Of a DNA stretch of 18,827 nt, positions 7,415 to 13,831 are shown piece by piece. The stretch's first letter is position 1; every line of letters begins with the position of its first letter. The DNA comes from JBEIUL01 sp044356865 (GTDB lineage Bacteria; Planctomycetota; Phycisphaerae; Phycisphaerales; SM1A02): positions 1 to 18,827 of the forward strand of contig JBIKVN010000030.1 in NCBI GenBank assembly GCA_044356865.1, in the 5' to 3' direction. The notes under the pieces were generated by a model. The model had not been told where the DNA came from, made no database searches, and saw only the letters and a list, made by a program, of their open reading frames with translations. The position numbers were made by a program, and so were the translations under genes.

Positions 7415-8590
7415 TCAGGCGGGGGCCGAGGCCTCGGCGAGCAGTGCCTCGGCGAGGCGACGCTGGTCGGGCTGGTGGAGCCGTTCGGGAAGGCCCTTGA
7501 GCAGCTCGAGGGCCGACGCCCGATCGCCGCGGAAGCGAAGCCGAAGCGAGGCGACGAGCAGTCGCACGGGGTCGGCCTCGCCCGACGAGACCGGTCCGCG
7601 CAGGTAGGCCTCGTAGGCGGTGAGGGCCGCGGCAGGATCGCCGCGGGCGTAGAGCCGGTTCGCGAGGTCGAGCTGGGCGGACTCCGGCAGGCGGGCATCG
7701 GGATCGAGGGCGCGGAGGTGGGTCCATTCGCGGACCGCGACATCCGTGTCGGCCGACCGGAGGGCCGCCTGGACGCGGGCCCGGGCTTCGGCGATCTCGC
7801 GGTCGCGGCCTTCGAGCGGCCCCGCGGCGACCTGCCGCGGAGATTGGCCTGTCCAGTTTTTGGTTTGGCCTGTCCAGTTTTTGGTTTGGCCTGTCCAGGG
7901 ACTTCCTTCCCGCAGCGCCTTCCGCATCGCCCGCCGCCGCGCCCCCTGCCGCAGCAGGAACACGAGGTCGGTCTCCCCGCGCGGGGCCCCGCCGAACCGG
8001 AGCGACAGCAGGCCGAGCCCAAGACCCCAGCCGTACCCGCCGAGGTGGGCCACATGGGCGATCCCGCCGCGGCCCCCCCCCAGCAGTCCGAAGAGGTCGA
8101 CCACCACGTAGATCACGATGAGCACGGTGGCGGGAAGGGCGACGATGCCGGCGAGGGGAAAGAAGACGAACACCCGGCTGCGGGGAAAGAGGGCGAGGAA
8201 CGCCCCGGAGACGGCCGCGACCGATCCGCTGGCCCCGATCACCGGGCTGGAGCTGGTCGCCCAGTGGGCGAGGCCGGCCACCACGCCTCCCGAGAGGTAC
8301 AGCAGGAGGAAGCGAAGGCTGCCGACATGGGCCTCGATCGGACGGCCGAAGACCCACAGGAAGAGCATGTTCCCCCCCAGATGCAGCCACGATCCCGGAT
8401 CATGGGCGAACTGGTAGGTGAGGAGATTCCACCCGTGGGGATCGCGGGGATCGAACGCCCAGGCGGCCATCCACCGTTCGGGCGAGTCGCCCGGACCGAA
8501 GAGGACCCGGACGAGCAGGTTGGCGACGATGAGTCCGATCACCGCCCGAGCGGTGCCGCGGCCGTCGCGTTCGGTCCCGAGGGGGATCAT
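7415..8590 (-). CDS. Rhomboid-family intramembrane serine protease with TPR-like C-terminal region
   Basis: The product has 391 residues. Residues about 15-210 form a rhomboid domain: 'HDPGSWLHLGGNMLFLWVFG' (second helix region), catalytic S121 in 'GASGS', and H182 in 'AHVAHLGGY'. About six membrane helices are expected. Such enzymes cleave membrane-protein segments within the bilayer. Residues about 255-391 are soluble, Ala/Leu-rich helix pairs ('LANRLYARGDPAAALTAYEAYL') that look like TPR repeats. Between them lies an odd linker at residues 232-249, where the heptapeptide WTGQTKN occurs twice and is followed by a further WTGQ. It is encoded by a 21-bp repeat carrying the same decamer found upstream of the gene. 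The insertion keeps the frame and avoids the catalytic part. The ATG at 8590 has no clear Shine-Dalgarno; TAGACT lies 9 nt upstream. Confidence 0.92.
   Translation of the reverse strand: MIPLGTERDGRGTARAVIGLIVANLLVRVLFGPGDSPERWMAAWAFDPRDPHGWNLLTYQFAHDPGSWLHLGGNMLFLWVFGRPIEAHVGSLRFLLLYLSGGVVAGLAHWATSSSPVIGASGSVAAVSGAFLALFPRSRVFVFFPLAGIVALPATVLIVIYVVVDLFGLLGGGRGGIAHVAHLGGYGWGLGLGLLSLRFGGAPRGETDLVFLLRQGARRRAMRKALREGSPWTGQTKNWTGQTKNWTGQSPRQVAAGPLEGRDREIAEARARVQAALRSADTDVAVREWTHLRALDPDARLPESAQLDLANRLYARGDPAAALTAYEAYLRGPVSSGEADPVRLLVASLRLRFRGDRASALELLKGLPERLHQPDQRRLAEALLAEASAPA
7846..7897 (-). repeat. In-frame 21-bp repeat carrying GGCCTGTCCA, inside the rhomboid gene
   Basis: Plus-strand GGCCTGTCCA starts at 7846, 7867 and 7888, exactly 21 bp apart, with the 11-base spacer GTTTTTGGTTT twice. 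The spacer is strikingly T-rich compared with the surrounding GC-rich coding DNA. On the coding (minus) strand it reads W-T-G-Q-T-K-N repeated. Twenty-one bases equal seven codons, so copy number can change without a frameshift. No clear target-site duplication flanks it. Confidence 0.95.
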
Positions 8591-8599
8591 GGGGAGCGG

Positions 8600-8605
8600 A
8601 GTCTA
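8600..8605 (-). promoter_or_regulatory. -10-like box upstream of the rhomboid gene
   Basis: TAGACT on the minus strand lies 9 nt before ATG 8590, with a C-rich gap and no Shine-Dalgarno. This is the same arrangement as at 5174-5179 and close to that at 5962-5967. No -35 box was identified. Confidence 0.3.
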
Positions 8606-8630
8606 TGCCGACGAGTGGGGGGCTTCCGGA

Positions 8631-8940
8631 ACGGCATGTCCGCGGGGATCGACGTACGGATGTTGCCTGTCCAGGACGGAGGTGGCCTGTCCAGCAGGGT
8701 TCGTTGCGTTGGCCTGTCCAAGGCCGTGCTTCGACCTCCACCCGTCGGTCCAGATCGGGCGATTTGGCCCGTCCAATCGGCCGGTACGGCATGTCCGCGG
8801 GGATCGAGGTACGGATGTGGCCTGTCCAGGACGGAGGTGGCCTGTCCAGCAGGGTTCGTTGCGTTGGCCTGTCCAAGGCCGTGCTTCGACCTCCGCCCGT
8901 CGGTCCAGATCGGGCGATTCGGCCTGTCCAATCGGCCGGT
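8631..8940. repeat. 155-bp tandem duplication built from GGCCTGTCCA-core units
   Basis: Positions 8631-8785 and 8786-8940 are two head-to-tail copies of 155 bp with five substitutions and no gaps. Exact GGCCTGTCCA occurs at 8684, 8711, 8819, 8839, 8866 and 8921. One-mismatch copies are at 8664 (TGCCTGTCCA) and 8766 (GGCCCGTCCA). Weaker copies are GGCATGTCCG at 8633 and 8788, and CGTCGGTCCA at 8743 (and +155). Counting the weak ones, each 155-bp block holds six core units spaced 20-32 bp apart, like a higher-order satellite repeat. The array fills most of the 462-bp gap between the rhomboid gene and citrate synthase. It has no stop-limited gene with a credible start and family, and no dyad symmetry strong enough for a hairpin array. 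Confidence 0.95.
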
Positions 8941-8943
8941 CCG

Positions 8944-8973
8944 TTGAACGCGGGTCGGGCCTTCCCCTACGAT
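8944..8973 (+). promoter_or_regulatory. Candidate sigma-70-type promoter of citrate synthase
   Basis: TTGAAC (8944-8949), an 18-bp spacer and TACGAT (8968-8973) match the housekeeping consensus at 4 of 6 bases each. The predicted start is near 8980, giving a leader of about 73 nt. The -35 box begins three bases after the 155-bp repeat array ends, so the array occupies the usual activator-binding region. Confidence 0.5.
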
Positions 8974-9052
8974 GTGCGTTCTCTCCCGAGCGGGGGCCGC
9001 CCGACGTCCGGCGCCCCCCCAGAACCGCACGATTGAACGACCTGAGGAACCG

Positions 9053-10201
9053 ATGACCGCCACCGTCGAGAAGCCGACCTGGGACAAGGGGCTCGCCAAG
9101 ACCGTCGCCGCCGAGACCGAGATGTCGTTCATCGACGGCGAGAAGGGCATCCTCGAGTACGTCGGCATCGACATCGACTCGCTGGCCCGCAACTCGAGCT
9201 ACGAGGAGACGGTCTTCCTGCTCTGGAACCGTCGTCTGCCGAAGCCGGCCGAGCTTGCGGCGTTCCGCGCCGAACTCCGCGCCGAGTACGGTCTTCCCGA
9301 GGGAATGTGGGACCTCATCGGCCGGATGCCCAAGGACGCCAAGCCGATGGACGCGCTCCGCACGCTCGTCTCGTCGCTCGGCCTCTTCGACCCCGAGGCC
9401 GACGACGAGTCGCCCGAGGCGAACGAGCGGAAGGCCGTGCGGCTGGTCGCGAAGACCCCGGCGCTCATCGCGAACTTCGACCGCCACCGCAAGGGCCAGC
9501 CGTTCGTCAAGCCCGACGCGAACGACACCATCGCCGGCAGCTTCCTCCACATGCTGAACGGCGCGACGCCGACCGACGCGGTGCGGAAGGCCCTCGACGT
9601 CTGCCTCATCCTGCACGCCGATCACGGCCTGAACGCCTCGACCTTCGCGGCCCGCGTGACCATCGCGACCAAGAGCGACCTCTACTCGGCCATGACCACC
9701 GCGGTCGGGACCCTCAAGGGCCCGCTGCACGGCGGGGCGAACGAGGAGGTCATGATCATGCTCCGCGAGATCGGCTCGCTTGACCGCGTCGAGGAGTACA
9801 TCAGGGGTCGCCTCGCCCGCAAGGAGCTCATCATGGGCTTCGGTCACCGCGTCTACAAGACGGTCGACCCGCGGGCGACGTACCTCAAGACCTTCGCGAA
9901 GCAGGTCGCGACCGACACCGGCAACCTGCCGCTCTACGAGATGAGCCAGAAGATCGAAGGCATCATGGCCCGCGAGGTCGGCGCCAAGGGCATCTGGCCG
10001 AACGTCGACTTCTACTCGGCCACGACCTACCACTCGATCGGCCTCGAGCTCGATCTCTTCACGCCGATGTTCGCCATGAGCCGCATGGCCGGCTGGGCGG
10101 GCCACTGCATCGAGCAGCTCAAGGACAACCGGCTGATCCGCCCGATGGCCCTCTACGTCGGGCCGCACGGGCTGGCGTGGACCGCGCCGGAAACCCGCTG
10201 A
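9053..10201 (+). CDS. gltA: Citrate synthase
   Basis: The enzyme condenses acetyl-CoA with oxaloacetate to give citrate, the entry step of the TCA cycle, in the cytoplasm. The 382-residue length fits the short, Bacillus-type bacterial enzymes. The catalytic triad is visible: H226 in 'GPLHGGANEEV', H265 in 'GFGHRVYKTVDPRA' and D319 in 'NVDFYSA'. Further family marks are 'HADHGLNASTF' and the C-terminal 'RPMALYVGP'. ATG 9053 has GAGG about six bases upstream. The gene stands alone behind its own promoter and converges with the zinc-ribbon gene, with 3 bp between stops. A 2-methylcitrate synthase activity cannot be excluded from sequence alone, but no methylcitrate-cycle gene is nearby. Confidence 0.95.
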   Translation: MTATVEKPTWDKGLAKTVAAETEMSFIDGEKGILEYVGIDIDSLARNSSYEETVFLLWNRRLPKPAELAAFRAELRAEYGLPEGMWDLIGRMPKDAKPMDALRTLVSSLGLFDPEADDESPEANERKAVRLVAKTPALIANFDRHRKGQPFVKPDANDTIAGSFLHMLNGATPTDAVRKALDVCLILHADHGLNASTFAARVTIATKSDLYSAMTTAVGTLKGPLHGGANEEVMIMLREIGSLDRVEEYIRGRLARKELIMGFGHRVYKTVDPRATYLKTFAKQVATDTGNLPLYEMSQKIEGIMAREVGAKGIWPNVDFYSATTYHSIGLELDLFTPMFAMSRMAGWAGHCIEQLKDNRLIRPMALYVGPHGLAWTAPETR

Positions 10202-10204
10202 AAC

Positions 10205-10957
10205 TCACTTCTTGACCAGCAGCTCGCGGGTCTCCTCGTTCAGGAAGAGGATCCGCCCGCAGGTCTTGCACTGGACCATCGCGTTCGCGTCGCTCGCGAG
10301 CATCGAGACGCTTCCGAAGGCAAGTTCCATGCGGCATCCCCCGCAGGCGTACTCGCGATGGCGACGGCTGATCTCCTCGACCTCGGCCATCGCCTCGCCC
10401 TCGCAGGTGTCGAGGACCCGCTCGAAGACCTTCCGCTCCTTGTCGGGAATGCCGCGGGCGGCCTGGTTCCGCTCGGCCTCGAGCTCGGCGAGCCGGCCGG
10501 CGCAATCGGCCTTCCGCTCGTCGAGCTGGGTCTTCACCGCGTCGTGGATCTTCCGCCGCTCGGCGAGCTGCGTCGCGACCTCGGCGAGGCGGGCCTTCAC
10601 CTGCTCGCTCCGTTCGAGCTCGGTGACCGCCCGGGTCTCGAGCTCGCCCTTCTTCGCCTCGAGGGTCTTGAGCTCGGCGAGGATCGCCTTGTACTGCTTG
10701 TCGTTCTGCGATGCGTTCAGGTCGTTCCGGAGCCGGTCGACCCGCTCCTGGATGCCCTGGATCTCGAGCTCGAGGTTCTTGACCGTCGCGTCGAACTGGC
10801 GGATCTGCATCGCCAGCTCCTGCTCCTGCCGCTGCAGCACGCCGAAGAGTTTCGCCTGCTGCACGAGGTCCCGCTCGCCCGCCTCGACCCGCGACCGCAA
10901 GGCCCGTACTTGGGTGTCGACGCGGTGCAGGGTCAGAAGGTTCTCGATGAGCGTCAT
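10205..10957 (-). CDS. Coiled-coil protein with C-terminal zinc ribbon (COG1579/zf-RING_7 type)
   Basis: The product has 250 residues. Residues about 1-190 are a long charged, heptad-rich helical hairpin containing the family-typical 'LNASQNDKQYKAILAELKTLE'. Residues about 200-245 hold a four-Cys zinc ribbon: 'CGGC' in 'YACGGCRMEL' and 'CKTC' in 'VQCKTCGRILFLNEE'. The family is widespread and cytoplasmic; roles in nucleic-acid or ribosome-related processes have been proposed, and none can be read here. ATG 10957 is preceded by GGGAGT. The gene is the last of the minus-strand cluster, 68 bp after cdsA. A TACCAT box at 11004-11009 could give it its own promoter. Confidence 0.88.
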   Translation of the reverse strand: MTLIENLLTLHRVDTQVRALRSRVEAGERDLVQQAKLFGVLQRQEQELAMQIRQFDATVKNLELEIQGIQERVDRLRNDLNASQNDKQYKAILAELKTLEAKKGELETRAVTELERSEQVKARLAEVATQLAERRKIHDAVKTQLDERKADCAGRLAELEAERNQAARGIPDKERKVFERVLDTCEGEAMAEVEEISRRHREYACGGCRMELAFGSVSMLASDANAMVQCKTCGRILFLNEETRELLVKK

Positions 10958-11025
10958 GGGGACTCCCGGGGCGGAACCGCCGGCGGCCGGCGGCGAGTCC
11001 GGAATGGTACCCGGTCGCGAGGCGA

Positions 11026-11889
11026 TCACGGTATCGGGGCCGCGATCCGGAACAGCCAATACAGGGCCGGGCCGGCGAAGAGCAGGGAGTCGACGACGTC
11101 GAGAATTCCGCCCATGCCCGGGAGAATCGCTCCCGAGTCCTTCACCCCCGCGTCCCGCTTGAGCAGGCTTTCGGCGAGGTCGCCGAGCTGCCCGGTCAGG
11201 GCGGCGAGCATGCCGGCGATCGCCCCGACCCAGACCGGGATCGCCGCGACCGAGTCGCCCACCGGCGTGAGGGCGGCCAGGCCGGCCCCGACCAGGGCCG
11301 CGACGGCGACGCCGCCGGCCAGCCCCTCGCGGGTCTTGCCGGGCGAAAGCCACGGGATGAGCTTGTGTCGGCCGAGCGTCATGCCCACCGCGTACGCGCC
11401 GATGTCGGAACTCTTCACGAGCAGCACCGTCCCGAGCAGGAACCACGGGCCCCGTTCGAGCCGGAGCAGGGGCCAGAAGGCGATCAGGACCCCCGCGTAG
11501 ACCGAGATGAGCAGCAGGCCGGCCGTGGCGACCGTCACGCCCTTCACGGTGTGGCCGCGCGAGAATCGCAGGAGCCCCGCCACGACGATCGCGAGCAGCA
11601 CGCTGGCCTCGACGGCGCCGGCCGCCGGGCCCGTCGCGGCGAGGAAGAGGGTCGCGACGAAGGCCATCGCGGCGGCGGCGACCGAGAGTCGCGGGCTGGT
11701 GGCGACGCCGCTCGCGGCGAGCAGCCGGGACATCTCGGCCGATGCGAGAACGCAGACCGCGAGGCCGGCGAGCCCCGTCACCAGGTAGGGCGGGATCGAG
11801 CCGCGGCGCGTCAGCGCCTCGTCGAGCCAGGCGAGCCCGATCACGAGGGCGACCAGCAGCGGTCCGGTGATGAGGCGGTATCGCAGCAT
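11026..11889 (-). CDS. cdsA: Phosphatidate cytidylyltransferase
   Basis: CdsA converts phosphatidate and CTP into CDP-diacylglycerol, the branch point of bacterial phospholipid synthesis, at the inner membrane. The 287-residue protein is almost entirely hydrophobic helices, with about eight membrane segments. The family signature lies near the C-terminus: 'ESLLKRDAGVKDSGAILPGM' followed by 'GGILDVVDS'. The usual PGHGG-x-x-DR appears here as PGMGG-x-x-DV, with Met for His and Val for Arg. Upstream 'SDIGAYAVGMTLGRHKL' and 'LSPGKTREG' are also typical. It begins 11 bp after the rhodanese stop, so it is probably cotranscribed. No clear Shine-Dalgarno is seen. Confidence 0.93.
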   Translation of the reverse strand: MLRYRLITGPLLVALVIGLAWLDEALTRRGSIPPYLVTGLAGLAVCVLASAEMSRLLAASGVATSPRLSVAAAAMAFVATLFLAATGPAAGAVEASVLLAIVVAGLLRFSRGHTVKGVTVATAGLLLISVYAGVLIAFWPLLRLERGPWFLLGTVLLVKSSDIGAYAVGMTLGRHKLIPWLSPGKTREGLAGGVAVAALVGAGLAALTPVGDSVAAIPVWVGAIAGMLAALTGQLGDLAESLLKRDAGVKDSGAILPGMGGILDVVDSLLFAGPALYWLFRIAAPIP

Positions 11890-11900
11890 GGCGCGATCGC

Positions 11901-12290
11901 TCAGTAGGTGGGCATTCCCGGGGCGATGTCGACCGCCCAGAGGTGGATCCCCCCGGCGAGCGAGCGGACCTCGCCGAGCCCGGCCGCCCGCACCACCGCG
12001 GCGGCCCGCATCGAGCGCATCCCGTGGTGGCAGACGGTCACGATCGTCGCGCCGCCCCGCTCTTCGACGGCGTCCCGCAGGTCGTCGAGGCGTCGCTCGA
12101 GCTCGTGCAGCGGAACATGCATCGCGCCGGGAAGGCGCACGATCGCGAGCTCGGCGTCGGTGCGCACATCGACCAGCAGCGGGGGAGTCGCGGACGAAAG
12201 CGCCGCCGCCACCTCGCGCGGGGCGACTTCCCACTCGTCGTGGAAGCGGTAGCCGGGAGGAAGCCCGCGCTCGTCGAGCGCGGGGCTCAC
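11901..12290 (-). CDS. Rhodanese-domain protein
   Basis: The single-domain rhodanese has 129 residues. Typical elements in order are 'LLVDVRTDAELAIVRLPGAM' early, 'VCHHGMRS' as the active-site loop with the catalytic Cys of the sulfur-carrier reaction, and 'LAGGIHLWA' near the end. The N-terminal 'LPPGYRFHDEWEV' fits single-domain rhodaneses. The likely role is transfer of sulfane sulfur, or binding of thiol compounds, in the cytoplasm; no partner enzyme is seen. The start is GTG at 12290, overlapping the previous gene's TGA as GTGA. An independent start with a Shine-Dalgarno is not visible, so coupled translation is expected. Confidence 0.9.
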   Translation of the reverse strand: MSPALDERGLPPGYRFHDEWEVAPREVAAALSSATPPLLVDVRTDAELAIVRLPGAMHVPLHELERRLDDLRDAVEERGGATIVTVCHHGMRSMRAAAVVRAAGLGEVRSLAGGIHLWAVDIAPGMPTY

Positions 12291-12787
12291 GGGTTTCCCG
12301 GGCGACCCGCCGGTCGGACGAGGACGAAGCCCGCCGGGCCCCGTACGGTCGACCACGGCGGGGTCAGGACGATCATGACCGGGGCCGTCACCAGCGACGC
12401 GGCCGGCTGGAACGGCTGGATGAGGCCCTCCCGGGCCAGGGAACCCGGATCGCCCGGACCCTCCAGCACAGTGGAGGCGTCGGGCATCTCGCCACGGGCC
12501 CGGGCCGTCGAGCGGTCGGTGCGCCACGGCGTCGTATAGGTCGGCTGGCTCTCGACCTGGCCCGCCGCGACGGTCACCACGGTCGGCTCCCACGCCGAGC
12601 GGTCGAGCGAATCGGGCGAAAGGCTCGGGGCGTCGTCGCGGGCGAGCGGGGGGTTCGCGGGAACGGTCGCCTCGAGATCGGGCAGGGGTTCGCTGTCGAG
12701 CAGACCGTCGCGGCGGTTGAGTTCGAGGCTTCCGCCGCCGCAGCCGGCGAGGGCGATCGCGGCCGCGACGAACGCGGTCGGCCTCAC
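12287..12787 (-). CDS. Putative lipoprotein of unknown function
   Basis: I do not recognise the family. The 166-residue product has a short lipoprotein signal ending in 'LAGC' with Cys16, followed by a Gly/Ser stretch. The rest is rich in Pro, Ala, Thr and acidic residues and is probably mostly disordered. One more ordered C-terminal stretch exists ('VMIVLTPPWSTVRGPAGFVL'). The gene starts with GTG at 12787, sharing GTGA with the recX stop, and ends in a second GTGA overlap with the rhodanese gene. It is therefore locked into the operon. Being held between recX and cdsA gives no clear functional clue. Confidence 0.78.
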   Translation of the reverse strand: MRPTAFVAAAIALAGCGGGSLELNRRDGLLDSEPLPDLEATVPANPPLARDDAPSLSPDSLDRSAWEPTVVTVAAGQVESQPTYTTPWRTDRSTARARGEMPDASTVLEGPGDPGSLAREGLIQPFQPAASLVTAPVMIVLTPPWSTVRGPAGFVLVRPAGRPGNP

Positions 12788-13428
12788 GCCGCACCGCCGG
12801 CGTTCGCGTCGAACCCGAGCCGTCGCAGCGCGGTCTCGATCGTCTCGGCCTCGAACCCGCCCTTGTCGAGGACGGTCGAGATCTTGCGGGCCGTCTTGGC
12901 GTCCTCGACGGCGCCGCCCGAGACCTTGCGGGCGTAGGCGACCGCGGTCCGCAGGTCGTTGTTCGGCGGGGCTTCCTTCTCGGCCGCCTCCTCGGCGATC
13001 GGTTCCGGCACGCCCTCCTCGACGAGAAGCGCGATGAGCCGAAGGTGGGCCACCGGGCCCTTCTCGACAAGGCTCTTCGCCCGGCCGACCGCGAACTTCC
13101 GGTCGTCGATCCAGTCGTCGGCGACCAGCCGTTGCACCGCGCGGGTCGCGGCTTCCTTGTCGTGCCCCTTCTCGATGAGCTTGCGGGTCACGATCGCCTC
13201 GCTCATCGCCTTGCCGGTGATCATCTTGAGCGCCTCGCCGTACGCGGCGGTGTCGGCGATCGCCCGCTCGACGAAGCGCGAGAGCCGTGGCGTCCAGGCC
13301 GCCCCGACCTTCGCCCCGATCCGTTCGGCCTCGCTGCGCAGCAGGATTCCCACGGGTTTCCCGTCGACGCTGACCTTGCAGCGGGACGGATCGTTCGGGA
13401 GCGGCTCGAGGGAGGTGACGGAAGCCAT
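12784..13428 (-). CDS. recX: RecX-family regulatory protein
   Basis: RecX modulates RecA filament activity. The 214-residue protein shows the three-helix RecX repeats: 'ALKMITGKAMSEAIVTRKLIEKG', then 'ATRAVQRLVADDWIDDRKFA' and 'GPVAHLRLIALLVEEGV', followed by 'AVAYARKVSGG' and a last repeat near the C-terminus. The N-terminal ~60 residues are a small beta-like domain, so the length fits long RecX forms. recA is not in the window. The ATG at 13428 comes 20 bp after the TPR gene's stop and has no clear Shine-Dalgarno. The 3' end overlaps the lipoprotein gene by GTGA. Confidence 0.88.
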   Translation of the reverse strand: MASVTSLEPLPNDPSRCKVSVDGKPVGILLRSEAERIGAKVGAAWTPRLSRFVERAIADTAAYGEALKMITGKAMSEAIVTRKLIEKGHDKEAATRAVQRLVADDWIDDRKFAVGRAKSLVEKGPVAHLRLIALLVEEGVPEPIAEEAAEKEAPPNNDLRTAVAYARKVSGGAVEDAKTARKISTVLDKGGFEAETIETALRRLGFDANAGGAA

Positions 13429-13448
13429 CGGTGCGGAACAGGTGGGGG

Positions 13449-13781
13449 TCAGGGAGTCAGCGAGTCGAGGTAGCCGGCGATCTCGCCGGCGGCATGGGAA
13501 TCGCCGCTGCGGCGGGCCCGCTCGAGACCGGCCTCGAGCGTCTCGATCGCGTCGCCACGGCGGTCCGCGTCCTCGAGGGCCCGGGCCTTGTGGAAATAGG
13601 CGTAACACTGGTCGGGATCGACCGCGAGGCAACGGTCGTACCACGAGACCGCCTCGTCGAGCCGGCCGCGGCGGGCATACTCCTGCCCGAGGCCGTACAG
13701 GCAGAAGGCATCCGACGGGTCCGCTTCCACCATCCGGTGAAGCCGATCGAGTCGCTCGTCGGGTGAGGTCATGGTGCTCAT
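13449..13781 (-). CDS. Small TPR-repeat protein
   Basis: The product has 110 residues and is nearly all tetratricopeptide-like. 'AFCLYGLGQEYARRGRLDEA' with 'VSWYDRCLAVDP' is one clear TPR, 'CYAYFHKARALEDADRRGDA' with 'IETLEAGLERA' is a second, and a short capping helix follows. There is no signal peptide, so it is probably a cytoplasmic adaptor; the partner is unknown. Two in-frame ATGs (13781 and 13772) could start it. It is the first gene of the minus-strand cluster that continues with recX, and it is divergent from the lipoprotein gene at 13832 with a 50-bp gap. Confidence 0.85.
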   Translation of the reverse strand: MSTMTSPDERLDRLHRMVEADPSDAFCLYGLGQEYARRGRLDEAVSWYDRCLAVDPDQCYAYFHKARALEDADRRGDAIETLEAGLERARRSGDSHAAGEIAGYLDSLTP

Positions 13782-13799
13782 CGGGGGAACCGCGGGGCG

Positions 13800-13812
13800 G
13801 GAATGGTATCGT
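13800..13812. promoter_or_regulatory. Palindromic -10-like element between divergent genes
   Basis: GGTATCGTACC (13805-13815 region) has inverted GGTA/TACC arms and offers a -10-like box in both directions: TACCAT on the minus strand for the TPR-recX operon and TATCGT on the plus strand for the lipoprotein gene. The nine bases GGAATGGTA (13800-13808) recur at 11001-11009 upstream of the zinc-ribbon gene. The promoter reading is inference. Confidence 0.3.
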
Positions 13813-13831
13813 ACCGCGTCCTTCCCCGATC

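Noticed and set aside
7395..7420. Frameshift that would restore the UvrC HhH domain
   Set aside because: No HhH-like sequence appears in the other plus frames after 7380, and the rhomboid gene's tail occupies the opposite strand from 7415.
8631..8940. CRISPR array
   Set aside because: The repeated core is only 10 bases, spacings vary from 20 to 32 bp, the spacers themselves are duplicated in the second 155-bp copy, and no cas genes are present.
8603..10168. Long minus-strand open frame covering the repeat array and opposite citrate synthase
   Set aside because: It is antisense to a certain gene, is rich in Arg/Asp/Gly as GC-rich shadow frames are, shows no domain and has no start site. The open frame comes from base composition.
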